A stretch of DNA of 64,000 nt, taken from assembly GCF_036402745.1 (NCBI RefSeq), contig NZ_DASWSJ010000378.1, positions 1 through 64,000 of the forward strand. Direction: 5' to 3'. Below, piece by piece: positions 25,490 to 34,038 of the stretch. Position numbers and translations under genes: made by a program. The notes beneath the pieces are model-generated. The model saw only the letters and a program-made list of their open reading frames with translations. It was not told the DNA's origin and ran no database searches. This DNA comes from Actinophytocola sp036402745. GTDB taxonomy: Bacteria; Actinomycetota; Actinomycetes; Mycobacteriales; Pseudonocardiaceae. How positions within the stretch are numbered: position 1 is the stretch's first letter; the number at the start of each line of letters is the position of its first letter.

Positions 25490-27109
25490 GTGCAGTTCTC
25501 TCCGACCGTGCGGCGGAAGGCACTGGCGTTAGCCGCCGGCCTGGCCGCGCTCACCATAGCCTCGTGCGGGGTCGCCTCGTCCGAGCCCGAGGCGGCCGCC
25601 GACCGCGGTCACCGCTCGAGCGACTGGCCGACCTGGCAGCTCGACACCGTCGGCTCGCGCTACAACGCGAACGAGCGGGAGATCACCCCGCGCAACGCGG
25701 GCGAGCTCGAGCTGAAGTACGCCTACACCTTCGGCAAGGTGCCCTACGCCCGGGTCGGCAGCCAGCCTGCCGTGTCCGGCGGGGTGCTCTACGTCGGCGG
25801 CCCGGACGGCAGGTTCGTGGCCCTCGACGCCAAGTCCGGCGAGACGAAGTGGACCTACGACGCCAACGCCCTCACCGGCCCGCTGCCCGGCGGCGCGCCG
25901 AACGGCATCCGCGACGGCGCCGCGGTGGCCGGCGACACCGTGTACTTCGGCGACTCGACCGGCCGGATCTTCGCGCTGGACAAGCGCACCGGCAAGCTGA
26001 AGTGGGCCAAGGAGGTCAGCACCCAGGACCTGTCCGCGATGACCAGCTCGCCGCTGGTCGTCGGCGACCGCCTGTTCGTCGGCGTGTCCACCTTGGAGGC
26101 CGGGCTCGCGGCGAACCACGACTACCCCTGCTGCCGCCACCGCGGCCAGGTCGTCGCGCTGGACACCGACACCGGCGACAAGATCTGGGAGTACTTCACG
26201 ATGCGCCCGGCCGAGGAGGTCGGCACGTGGCCCAGCGGGGCGAAGAAGTACGCGCCCGCCGGCGCCAGCGTGTGGTCGAGCCCGGTCGCGGACCTCAGGA
26301 GCCGCACCGTCTTCGTGGGCACCGGGCAGAACACCACCGGGTCCGAGGGTGACATCAACAGCGTGATCGCGCTGTCCATGGACACCGGCAAGGTGCGCTG
26401 GAAGAACCGGATGACGTTCCCGGACACCTACACCACCGCCTGCGAGCAGCCCAACCCCGGCGACTACTGCCCCGGCCTCGGCACCACCGCACTCGACGCC
26501 GACTTCGGCGCGTCCGCCAACGTGATCACGGTCGACGGCCGGACGCTGGTGACGATCGGCCAGAAGAACGGCATGTTCTACGCGTTCGACGCGCGCAGCG
26601 GCCGGGTCGTGTGGCGCAACGAGCTCGCGCCCGGCCCGCACGGCGGGGTGGGCGTGCAGTGGGGCAGCGTGTTCGACGGCAGGTACCTGTACGCGGCGAC
26701 GTGGTACGAGCAGCCCAGCACGCTCTACAAGATCGACGCGGCCACCGGGAAGATCGTGTGGGAGAAGGCGCACCCGGGCGACGGCTGCACCACCGGCGGC
26801 GCGGCGGCGTTCCAGGAGATGTGCATGCCGATCTTCACGCCCGCGCCGACCGGGTCCCCGGGCCTGGTCTACGAGGGCAGCGCGGACGGCAAGTTCCGCA
26901 TCTTCTCCTCGCGGACCGGCGAGGTGCTGTTCACCTTCGACGCGATCCAGGACTTCCCCGGCGTCAACGGCGTGGCCGGCCGGGGCAGCGCGCTGTCCGG
27001 CAACGGCGGCGCGATCGTGGCGGACGGCATGGTCTACGTGATGGCCGGCTACTACCCGTTCTACCCGTCCGACAAGGGCACCGTGATGCTCGCCTTCGGT
27101 CTCAAGTAG
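25490..27109 (+). CDS. PQQ-type beta-propeller lipoprotein (quinoprotein dehydrogenase-like)
   Basis: The 539-residue protein carries a signal with a lipobox (LAALTIASC), so it should be a lipoprotein outside the membrane. The body is an eight-bladed PQQ propeller with repeated blade motifs (GRFVALDAKSGETKW, GRIFALDKRTGKLKW, GQVVALDTDTGDKIW, SVIALSMDTGKVRW, GMFYAFDARSGRVVW). A vicinal cysteine pair C214-C215 (YPCCRHRG) recalls the disulphide ring of PQQ alcohol dehydrogenases. The family oxidises alcohols. The GTG start at 25490 follows GGGAGG, and a TTA codon lies at 25529-25531. An extracellular oxidation of the exported product is a reasonable inference. Confidence 0.85.
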   Translation: MQFSPTVRRKALALAAGLAALTIASCGVASSEPEAAADRGHRSSDWPTWQLDTVGSRYNANEREITPRNAGELELKYAYTFGKVPYARVGSQPAVSGGVLYVGGPDGRFVALDAKSGETKWTYDANALTGPLPGGAPNGIRDGAAVAGDTVYFGDSTGRIFALDKRTGKLKWAKEVSTQDLSAMTSSPLVVGDRLFVGVSTLEAGLAANHDYPCCRHRGQVVALDTDTGDKIWEYFTMRPAEEVGTWPSGAKKYAPAGASVWSSPVADLRSRTVFVGTGQNTTGSEGDINSVIALSMDTGKVRWKNRMTFPDTYTTACEQPNPGDYCPGLGTTALDADFGASANVITVDGRTLVTIGQKNGMFYAFDARSGRVVWRNELAPGPHGGVGVQWGSVFDGRYLYAATWYEQPSTLYKIDAATGKIVWEKAHPGDGCTTGGAAAFQEMCMPIFTPAPTGSPGLVYEGSADGKFRIFSSRTGEVLFTFDAIQDFPGVNGVAGRGSALSGNGGAIVADGMVYVMAGYYPFYPSDKGTVMLAFGLK

Positions 27110-27119
27110 ACGGATCGGC

Positions 27120-27165
27120 GAAAGGACCGGCCCGGCGGCCGAAAGGCTGCCGGGCCGGTCCTTTC
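27120..27165. terminator. Bidirectional hairpin terminator
   Basis: GAAAGGACCGGCCCGGC (27120-27136) pairs with its exact complement at 27149-27165, a 17-bp stem between the convergent PQQ and ferredoxin genes. Confidence 0.88.
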
Positions 27166-27173
27166 GTGCGTTC

Positions 27174-27395
27174 CTACGCGGCGGACTCCTCGGCCTTGTG
27201 GACCGTGATGGCCCGCGACGGGCAGGCGAACTCGGCCTCCGCCACGTCGGCCAGGAGGTCCGCGCCCGGGGCCGGGTCCAGCAGGACCACCACGCCCTCG
27301 TCGTCCTGGTCGAAGACCGTCGGGAGCGCGTCGGCGCACAGGCCGGCACCGCAGCAGCGGTCGCGGTCCACGCTCACCCGGTACCCGGCCGTCAC
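27174..27395 (-). CDS. Ferredoxin ([3Fe-4S]-type) partner of the P450
   Basis: The 73-residue ferredoxin has the first cluster motif DRCCGAGLCADALP and the final Cys-Pro pair in EFACPSRAI, the usual pattern of single-cluster P450 ferredoxins. A GTG at 27395 overlaps the P450 stop (GTGA); a GTG one codon earlier is also possible. Its placement directly after the P450 makes it the natural electron donor for that enzyme. Confidence 0.92.
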   Translation of the reverse strand: MTAGYRVSVDRDRCCGAGLCADALPTVFDQDDEGVVVLLDPAPGADLLADVAEAEFACPSRAITVHKAEESAA

Positions 27396-28579
27396 CACTG
27401 CACCGGCAGCGCGAAGAGCCCGTAGACGAACATGTCCTCGCGGTAGCGCAGCTCCTCCACCGGCGTCGTCGCGCGCAGCGTGGGGAACTCCTTGAACAGC
27501 TCGCGCAGCACCACCCGGACCTCGACCCTGGCCAGGCTCTGGCCGGCGCACTGGTGCACGCCGTAGCCGAACGTCAGGTGCGGCGCGTTCGCGGCCGACG
27601 GGTCCACCGCGTGCGGGCAGCCGTACCGGGACTCGTCCCGGTTGGCCGAGGCCAGCGAGGACACGACCCAGTCGCCCTCGGCGATGTGCACGCCGTCGAT
27701 GTCGATGTCGGCCACCGCGCGGCGGACGATGCCGTACTGGATGATCGCCTGCATCCGCAGGATCTCCTCCACCAGCGCGGCGGCCCGCTCGGTGTCGGGC
27801 AGGTCGTCGACGAGCGCCCGGTTGGCCAGCAGCGTGGCGGTGCCGAGGCCGATCATGTTCGCCGTCGTGTCGTGCCCGGCGATCAGCAGCAGCATCGCCT
27901 GGCCCACCACGATGTCGTGCGGCGCCGGCTTGCCGTCGATCTCGGCCCGGGCGAGGCGGCCGAGCAGGTCGTCGGCGCCGGCCTTGCGCTTCTCGGTGAC
28001 CAGGTCGTCCAAATAGGAGTACAGCGCGCCGGTGGCCGCGTCGACCCGCTCGGGTGCCGCGCCGACCTCGCTGCGGATGCCGGCCTGCTCCTGGAAGAAC
28101 GCGTGGTCGGCGTCCGGCACGCCCAGCAGGTCGCAGATCACCTTGGAGGGCACGGGAAAGTTCAGCGCCGGCACCAGGTCGGCCGGCGGGCCGGACTCGC
28201 GGATCTGCTCGAGGTAGCCCCGGGTGATCTCGGTGATCCGGGGTTCCATCGACCGGGCCCAGCGCGGGGTCATCTCGCGGATGATCAGCCGGCGCCACGG
28301 CGTGTGCTCCGGCGGGTCCATGGCCACCAGCGACTTCGGCAGCATCACCGACGGCTTGCGGCCCGCGGACAGGTTCGGCGGCGGCGCGTTGAACCGGTTG
28401 ATCGACAGCCGGGGGTCGGCCAGCAGCGCGCGCACGTCGTTGTACCGGGTCACCAGCCAACCCTCGACGCCGTTCGGCCAGACGAACCGGGAGATCGGGG
28501 ACTCCTTGCGCAGCAAGGTGTACTCCGGCGGCGGGTCGAACGGGTTGGTGCGCGCCCGCGGGAGCTGGGGCAAGGACAT
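27392..28579 (-). CDS. Cytochrome P450
   Basis: The 395-residue P450 has the heme ligand motif FGYGVHQCAGQSLARVEV, an I-helix LIAGHDTTANM with an acid-Thr pair, and a K-helix region VEEILRMQ. The ATG at 28579 follows GGAGG. It is divergent from the RCC1 gene across a region carrying a degenerate SARP box series. The ferredoxin is translationally coupled downstream. Likely role: hydroxylation, ring coupling or epoxidation of the polycyclic aglycone. Confidence 0.95.
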   Translation of the reverse strand: MSLPQLPRARTNPFDPPPEYTLLRKESPISRFVWPNGVEGWLVTRYNDVRALLADPRLSINRFNAPPPNLSAGRKPSVMLPKSLVAMDPPEHTPWRRLIIREMTPRWARSMEPRITEITRGYLEQIRESGPPADLVPALNFPVPSKVICDLLGVPDADHAFFQEQAGIRSEVGAAPERVDAATGALYSYLDDLVTEKRKAGADDLLGRLARAEIDGKPAPHDIVVGQAMLLLIAGHDTTANMIGLGTATLLANRALVDDLPDTERAAALVEEILRMQAIIQYGIVRRAVADIDIDGVHIAEGDWVVSSLASANRDESRYGCPHAVDPSAANAPHLTFGYGVHQCAGQSLARVEVRVVLRELFKEFPTLRATTPVEELRYREDMFVYGLFALPVQW

Positions 28580-28638
28580 GGAGACCTCCAGACACATTTG
28601 CCTACCGTCAACAGTGCCAACCGCCGCTGACCGCGGAC

Positions 28639-28667
28639 TTGAACCCGGTTCAAGGCACGCCTGAGGA
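28639..28667. promoter_or_regulatory. Degenerate 11-bp-phased boxes between P450 and RCC1 gene
   Basis: TTGAA (28639), TCAAG (28650) and CTGAG (28661) are 11 bp apart. A 17-bp palindrome CTTGAACCCGGTTCAAG overlaps the first two. The fit to TCGAG is weaker than at other sites. Confidence 0.4.
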
Positions 28668-28791
28668 TCCGCCGCGAAATCCGACATTTCTCGCACGATA
28701 GGGAGGTTCCCGGAGTCGGCGTGATTGCGGACCCACGACGACGGGACCTGTCCCGGTGAGTCTTGAGACACCGCGAAACGAGAGGGAAACC

Positions 28792-29961
28792 ATGAGCGAG
28801 ATCGTCAGCGCGTGGGGTGACAACTCCAACGGCAACCTCGGCATCGGCAGCGAGGACGCCAGGAACACTCCCACCCCGATCGCCGGCCTGGAGGGCATTC
28901 GCACCGTCGAGGCGGGCAGTGGTCACGTCATCGCGGTGCTCGAGGACGGCACCGCCTTCGGCTGGGGCCGCAACGCGTTCGGCCAGGTCGGCAACGCCTC
29001 CACGGACAACGCCACCGCCCCGCAGCGGGTGAAGCTCGACGGCATCAAGCAGGTCGCCCCCGGCGGCGGGCACACCCTGTTCCTCCGCGAGGACGGCACG
29101 GTGTGGGGCTGCGGCGCGGGCTTCTTCGGCATGCTCGGCCCGAACAACATGCGCGTGCACCCGGTGCCCGTGCCGGTCGAGGCACCAGAGGGCATCGTCG
29201 CGCTCGTCTCCGGCGGCAGCCACGCGCTGGCCCTGCTCGAGGACGGCACCGTGTGGAGCTGGGGCCGTGACGACCGCGGGCAGCTCGGCGACGGCGACGA
29301 GGCCGGCACCCGGCCCGGCCATCTCGTGCAGGCCCACGCCGGCGTCGAGTTCACCGTGCGCAACGTCCCCGCGCAGGTCAAGGGCCTCGCCGACGTCACG
29401 TTCATCGCGGTCGGCGGCGGGCACAGCCTCACCGTGCACGCCGACGGCACGCTGTCCGGCTGGGGCTTCAACGACTGCGGCCAGCTCGGCGACGGCACGA
29501 CCGACAACACCGACCGGCCGGCCAAGCTCGCCGTCGAGGGCGTCCGCGAGGTCGCCGGCGCCTACCACCACACGCTGGTCCTGCTCGAGGACGGCACGGT
29601 GCAGGCCTTCGGGCTCAACGACTGCGGCCAGCTCGGCAACGGCGAGACCACGTCCACGACCGCCCCGGTCGAGGTCAAGGGCCTGCAGAACGTCAAGCAG
29701 ATCGCCGCGACCGGCGGCGGTGGCGACACCAGCCCCGGCGGCTTCGGCCACAGCGTCGCCGTGCTCGAGGACGGCACCCTGTGGGCCTGGGGCTGCAACA
29801 ACAGCGGTGAGCTGGGCCTGGGCAGCAACGAGGGCCAGATCGTGCCCGCGCAGGTGCCCGGCATCGCCGGCGTCCGCTACGTGACGGTCGGCGGCGACGT
29901 GCCGTTCGTCCGGGAGAACCCGGGTGGCGGCAGCGCCACGGCCATCCACGCGCAGGCCTGA
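28792..29961 (+). CDS. Seven-bladed RCC1-repeat protein
   Basis: The 389-residue protein consists of seven RCC1-type blades and nothing else. Each blade shows variants of LEDGTVWxWGxNxxGQLGxG, for example TAFGWGRNAFGQVGN, TVWSWGRDDRGQLGDG, TLSGWGFNDCGQLGDG and TVQAFGLNDCGQLGNG. There is no signal peptide, so it should be cytoplasmic. It opens the operon that continues with an O-methyltransferase (10 bp away), the Ere-like protein, the GNAT and an SDR. A role in biosynthesis (scaffold, cyclase or carrier) is inferred only from operon position. RCC1 blades are unusual among polyketide tailoring enzymes. Confidence 0.92.
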   Translation: MSEIVSAWGDNSNGNLGIGSEDARNTPTPIAGLEGIRTVEAGSGHVIAVLEDGTAFGWGRNAFGQVGNASTDNATAPQRVKLDGIKQVAPGGGHTLFLREDGTVWGCGAGFFGMLGPNNMRVHPVPVPVEAPEGIVALVSGGSHALALLEDGTVWSWGRDDRGQLGDGDEAGTRPGHLVQAHAGVEFTVRNVPAQVKGLADVTFIAVGGGHSLTVHADGTLSGWGFNDCGQLGDGTTDNTDRPAKLAVEGVREVAGAYHHTLVLLEDGTVQAFGLNDCGQLGNGETTSTTAPVEVKGLQNVKQIAATGGGGDTSPGGFGHSVAVLEDGTLWAWGCNNSGELGLGSNEGQIVPAQVPGIAGVRYVTVGGDVPFVRENPGGGSATAIHAQA

Positions 29962-29970
29962 GGAGCTGAC

Positions 29971-30996
29971 GTGACCGACCAACCATCCATCGAGGACATC
30001 ACCGCCGTCCAGGAGCTGATGTTCCCCTCGGCCGCGCAGTCCATCCGGGTCGTCGCCGAGCTCGGCATCGCCGACCTGCTCGTCGACGGGCCGCTGCCGA
30101 TCGGTGAGCTCGCGGCCAAGGCCGGGGCCGCGGCGCGGCCGCTGTCCGGCGCGTTGCGGGTGCTCACCGTGGAGGGCGTGTTCGCCGAGCCGACGCCCGG
30201 CGTGTTCGCCAACACCACCCGCTCGCACCTGCTGCGCCAGGGCGTGCCGGACTCGCAGTTCGTCATGTCGGGCCTGGGCGCGTCGGACTGGCTGTGGGCC
30301 AGCTACGGCGCGCTCGGGCACAGCGTGCGCACCGGCGCGCCCGCGTTCCCCAAGGTGTACGACACGCACCTGTGGGCCTGGCTCGGCCAGCACCCGGAGC
30401 AGGCGCGGCAGTTCAACGACGCGATGAACGAGTTCTCCAACACCCTCGGCCCGCGGATCGTGGCCTCCTACACCGAGTTCGCGAAGGCGGGTGTCGTCGC
30501 CGACCTCGGCGGCGGGATCGGGACGTACCTGACCAACATCCTGCAGGCGTACCCGTCGGTGGAGCGGGGTGTGCTGGTGGACCAGCCGTCGGTGATCGAG
30601 CAGGCCAAGGCCCGCACGGACATCGCCCCGCTGGTCCGCGATGGCCGGCTGGGCTTCTTCCCCGGCGACTTCTTCGCCGACGTGCCCACCGGCATCGACC
30701 TGTACGTCACCAAGCAGATCACCCACTCGTGGAGCGACGAGAAGCTCGTGTCGCTGCTCAAGCGCTGCCGGGACGCCTCGCCGACGGCGGGCATCGCGGC
30801 CGCGGAGCTGGTGCAGACCAAGGACGCGCCGCGGTTCGTCCGGCACTTCGACGTGATGATGTACGTGACGATGGCGGGCTTCCTGCGCACCGCCGAGGAG
30901 TACGCCGAGCTGTTCGGCCAGGCCGGCTACGAGCTGACCCGCGTGGTGCCGACCGACACCGCGTTCTCGATCATCGAGGCAGTCCCCGCCGACTAG
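29971..30996 (+). CDS. SAM-dependent O-methyltransferase (family 2, second copy)
   Basis: This 341-residue enzyme has a helical dimerisation domain (AVQELMFPSAAQSIRVVAELGIADLLVDG) and the SAM motif VVADLGGGIGTYLTNIL near residue 170, followed by GFFPGDFFADVPTGIDLYVTKQITHSWSD. It differs from the first O-methyltransferase (2435-3442) and should act on a different hydroxyl. The GTG start at 29971 follows GAGGAG. It is second in the RCC1 operon. Confidence 0.88.
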   Translation: MTDQPSIEDITAVQELMFPSAAQSIRVVAELGIADLLVDGPLPIGELAAKAGAAARPLSGALRVLTVEGVFAEPTPGVFANTTRSHLLRQGVPDSQFVMSGLGASDWLWASYGALGHSVRTGAPAFPKVYDTHLWAWLGQHPEQARQFNDAMNEFSNTLGPRIVASYTEFAKAGVVADLGGGIGTYLTNILQAYPSVERGVLVDQPSVIEQAKARTDIAPLVRDGRLGFFPGDFFADVPTGIDLYVTKQITHSWSDEKLVSLLKRCRDASPTAGIAAAELVQTKDAPRFVRHFDVMMYVTMAGFLRTAEEYAELFGQAGYELTRVVPTDTAFSIIEAVPAD

Positions 30997-31041
30997 CAGG
31001 AGTGAGCGGGAGCGACGGTTAGCGGAGGAGCGGAGCGAACC

Positions 31042-32307
31042 ATGAACACAGAGTCCGATGTCGCGGAGTGGGTCCGCCAGCGTGGCATCCCACTGTCCAC
31101 AGCGGACCCGGCAGCACCCGCCGACAAGCTCGTCAAGCTCGGCGAGTGGGTCGGCGACGCGACCGTGGTGGGCATCGGCCCGTCGACCTACGGCGGGCAC
31201 GAGCAGTTCACCATGACCCACCGGATCATCCGGCTGCTCGTGGAGGAGCACGGCTTCCGGGCCGTCGCCACCGAGGACGACTGGGACGTCGTGCTCGACC
31301 TCGACCGCTACGTGCGGACCGGGGAGGGCGACCTCGAGGCGCTGCTGAAGGGCGCCGGGGTGCCGTGGCGGGCGCGTGAGCTCGCCGACGCCGTCGAGTG
31401 GATCCGGGAGTACAACACGACCCACGACGAGCAGGTGCGCCTCGTCGGCGCCGGGGTCATCGACACCCGCGCGGCGGTCTACGAGGAGGTGACGCGGTAC
31501 GTCGAGCGGGTGGCCCCCGACCGGCGTGCCGCGTTGCGCTCCCACTTCGACGTGATCGAGCCGCGGACCGAGCAGCCGGTGCCGCACTTCATCATGCAGG
31601 TCACCGACAAGGACGCGTGGGTCGAGCACGCCCGGTCCGCGCTGGCCCTGGTCGAGGCGCTGCCGCACGCGGAGGGCGACGGTGCCGACGCCAGGGAGCA
31701 CGCGCTCGTCGTCCAGCACGTGCGGCAGATCGTCGCCTTCTACGAGCACTACGCCTACCACCTGGTCGACGACGGCTATCGTGACCTCAAGATGGCCGAG
31801 AACCTGCGCTGGTGGCACGAGCACACCGGCGACAAGATCGTCTACTGGTCCACCAACGCGCACAGCGTGCGGTCGGCCGAGCTGACGATCTCGGTCCCGC
31901 CGCGCGGCGTGCTCACGTTCCGGCCCACCGGCGACCACCTGCGCGAGTGGTTCGGCGACGGCTACTTCTCCCTCGGCGTCACGTTCGAGTCCGGAGACGT
32001 GAACTCCGGCTGGGGCCTGCCGCCGTTCGCCAGCCGCGCGATGCCGGTGCCCAAGCAGGCCCCGGAGTTCGTCGAGCGGCACTTCGCCAACAACGGCACC
32101 CCTCGGTACCTGCTGAGCCTGCGCCACAACGTGCCGGAAGCCGTGCGCGAGTGGCTGGCCACCCCGCTGGAGAAGGCGCGGGTCATCGGGTCCATCTGCG
32201 ACCCCGGCCAGGACCCGGACGGTTACTGGATGACCGGCGGCTCGCTCGCCGGGTGGTACGACGCGCTCATCCACGTCAAGGAACTCACCCCCACGACCAT
32301 CCTGTGA
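31042..32307 (+). CDS. Erythromycin-esterase-like protein with altered active site
   Basis: The 421-residue protein belongs to the erythromycin esterase superfamily (PF05139). The fold-typical elements are present: the first motif at residues 44-55 (GIGPSTYGGHEQ), then IIRLLVEEHGFRAVATEDDWD, and a later W269-STNAH near residue 274. In active Ere-type enzymes the first motif is usually GE.THG; here E is P47 and the His is Y50. The later motif, normally WaHNxH, is WSTNAH. The catalytic site is therefore changed. It may have become a cyclase or lactonase-like enzyme acting on a cluster intermediate. Confidence 0.8.
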   Translation: MNTESDVAEWVRQRGIPLSTADPAAPADKLVKLGEWVGDATVVGIGPSTYGGHEQFTMTHRIIRLLVEEHGFRAVATEDDWDVVLDLDRYVRTGEGDLEALLKGAGVPWRARELADAVEWIREYNTTHDEQVRLVGAGVIDTRAAVYEEVTRYVERVAPDRRAALRSHFDVIEPRTEQPVPHFIMQVTDKDAWVEHARSALALVEALPHAEGDGADAREHALVVQHVRQIVAFYEHYAYHLVDDGYRDLKMAENLRWWHEHTGDKIVYWSTNAHSVRSAELTISVPPRGVLTFRPTGDHLREWFGDGYFSLGVTFESGDVNSGWGLPPFASRAMPVPKQAPEFVERHFANNGTPRYLLSLRHNVPEAVREWLATPLEKARVIGSICDPGQDPDGYWMTGGSLAGWYDALIHVKELTPTTIL

Positions 32308-32315
32308 GGCCCGCG

Positions 32316-33161
32316 ATGGACGTTTCGACCACCCCGGATCCCGCGGTGTTCGCGGCGCGGGCCGGCGAGTGGCTGGCCCGCAAGCCGGTGGAGAACAACC
32401 TGTTCCTGGTGCACGCGCTCGACCCGGCCGGCAACCCGCCCGGGGAGAAGGAGCCGGTGTTCGCGACCGTGACCGACGGCGGCGACGTCGTCGGCGCGGC
32501 GTGGGCCAAGGCGCCGTACCGGATGACGTTGTCCGGGATGCCCGACGAGGCCGCGCACGTGCTCGCCGAGCACCTGGTGAAGGCCGGCGAGTCGCTGCCC
32601 GGGGTGAACGGCCCGACCGCCGCGGCGGCCGGGTTCGCCCACCGTTGGGCCGAGCTGACCGGCCTGTCCACGCACGTCGAGCGCGAGCAGTGGATCATGG
32701 AGTGCCGGACCACGACGAGGCCGGACGCGCCGACCGGCCGGCCGCGCCTGGCCACCGAGGACGACCTGGACACGGTCGCCGAGTGGTTCACCGCCAGCAT
32801 GCGCGACATCGGCCTGCCGCCCGAGGAGATCCAGAAGCGCAGCCAGCACATGGTCGGCGGGCAGATCGCCAACCAGCGGCTCATCGTGTGGGAGGCGCCG
32901 GACGGCTCGCGGGCGGCGGCGGCCGGCTGGAACCCGCCGCTCGCCGGCGTCGTCCGGCCCTCCGGCGTGTTCGTCTCGCCGGACCACCGCGACGGCGGCT
33001 ACGCCCGGCTGGTGCTCGGCGAGGTGGTCGCGCGTGCCCTGGAGGACGGCGCCGACGCCTGCGTGTGCACGCTCGACCTGACCTACGTGCCGATGCGGTC
33101 GGTGGTCGAGAAGGTCGGCTTCACCAAGCTGATCGACGTCACCGAGTACCGGTTCGACTGA
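32316..33161 (+). CDS. GNAT-family N-acetyltransferase-like acyltransferase
   Basis: The 281-residue protein has a variable N-terminal half and a GNAT core at residues about 150-280 (PRLATEDDLDTVAEWFTASM ... GVFVSPDHRDGGYARLVLGEVVARALEDGADACVCTLDLTYVPMRSVVEKVGFTKL). The acyl-CoA loop R/Q-x-x-G-x-A is DHRDGGYAR. The ATG at 32316 is 8 bp after the Ere-like stop. It could acylate the amino sugar or act in self-protection. Confidence 0.82.
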   Translation: MDVSTTPDPAVFAARAGEWLARKPVENNLFLVHALDPAGNPPGEKEPVFATVTDGGDVVGAAWAKAPYRMTLSGMPDEAAHVLAEHLVKAGESLPGVNGPTAAAAGFAHRWAELTGLSTHVEREQWIMECRTTTRPDAPTGRPRLATEDDLDTVAEWFTASMRDIGLPPEEIQKRSQHMVGGQIANQRLIVWEAPDGSRAAAAGWNPPLAGVVRPSGVFVSPDHRDGGYARLVLGEVVARALEDGADACVCTLDLTYVPMRSVVEKVGFTKLIDVTEYRFD

Positions 33162-33172
33162 GAGGCAAGCGA

Positions 33173-33940
33173 ATGAGTGTTCCCACCTACCCCGACCTCG
33201 CCGGCAAGGTCGCCGTGGTGACCGGCGGGTCGCGCGGCATCGGCGCCGTCACCTGCCGGTTCTTCGCGGCCAACGGGATGAAGGTCATGGTGAGCGGCCG
33301 CGACAAGGACGCCATCCAGTCCGTTGTGGACGGTATCCGGGGCGACGGCGGCACGGCCGTCGGCGCGGTCGCCGACGTCACCGACGCCGCCGCGGTGGCG
33401 GAGCTGCGTGAGGCCACCGAGCGCGAGCTGGGCCCGGCCGACGTGCTGGCCGCGTTCGCCGGCTTCGACCTCGGCCAGGGCGCCCTCGACGAGGTGACCG
33501 AGGACAACTGGCACGCGGTGCTCGACGGCAACCTGACCTCGACGTTCCTGACCGTGCAGGCGTTCCTGCCGGGCATGCAGGAACGCGCGGGCGGCTCGAT
33601 CATCACGATGGCCTCGACCGCGGGCCGGGCCCCGGGCCGCTCGTCGATCCCCTACGCCACCGCGAAGGCGGCGGTGCTGATGTTCACCAAGCGGGTGGCG
33701 CTCGACGCGGGCCCGCACAACGTGCGGATCAACTCGATCGCACCGTCGGCCATCCTCACCGAGCGCCAGGAGCAGCGGATTCCCGCCGAGGTGCGCGAGC
33801 AGGTGGCCAAGCAGTTCCCGATCGCCCGCTGGGGCACGCCCGAGGACTGCGCGAACTCCGCGCTGTTCCTGGCATCGAATGCTTCGGGGTGGGTAACCGG
33901 CCAGACGATCGACGTGGCCGGCGGCCGCATCATGCTGTAG
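33173..33940 (+). CDS. Short-chain dehydrogenase/ketoreductase
   Basis: The 255-residue SDR has the NADP motif TGGSRGIG near residue 17, the NAG-like position as AFAGF, the catalytic Ser in IITMASTAG and the YxxxK motif YATAK. The C-terminus IDVAGGR is typical of classical SDRs. It is the last gene of the RCC1 operon. It may be the ketoreductase that acts on the nascent polyketide or a tailoring ketone; the second SDR at 52494 is an alternative. Confidence 0.92.
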   Translation: MSVPTYPDLAGKVAVVTGGSRGIGAVTCRFFAANGMKVMVSGRDKDAIQSVVDGIRGDGGTAVGAVADVTDAAAVAELREATERELGPADVLAAFAGFDLGQGALDEVTEDNWHAVLDGNLTSTFLTVQAFLPGMQERAGGSIITMASTAGRAPGRSSIPYATAKAAVLMFTKRVALDAGPHNVRINSIAPSAILTERQEQRIPAEVREQVAKQFPIARWGTPEDCANSALFLASNASGWVTGQTIDVAGGRIML

Positions 33941-33956
33941 CTCCGCGTTACGTCTC

Positions 33957-33985
33957 TCGAGTTGTTCTCGAGTCGATGCCGAGTT
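33957..33985 (+). promoter_or_regulatory. Three 11-bp-phased boxes with a nearby -10
   Basis: TCGAG (33957), TCGAG (33968) and CCGAG (33979) are exactly 11 bp apart. A -10-like TACAAT lies at 34004-34009, so the last box sits where a -35 element would be. The gene at 34039 is the downstream target. Confidence 0.7.
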
Positions 33986-34038
33986 CGCCGTGCCCCGAAT
34001 TAGTACAATTTCGGTAAATCCTGCAGAGGAGCAAGGAA

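Noticed and set aside
28936..29780. Repeated CTCGAGGACGGCACC units in the RCC1 gene as regulatory boxes
   Set aside because: They are coding repeats for LEDGT in the propeller blades and are not phased at 11 bp.
31042..32307. Calling the Ere-like protein a macrolide resistance enzyme
   Set aside because: The catalytic Glu and His of the first motif are replaced and the context is an aromatic polyketide operon.
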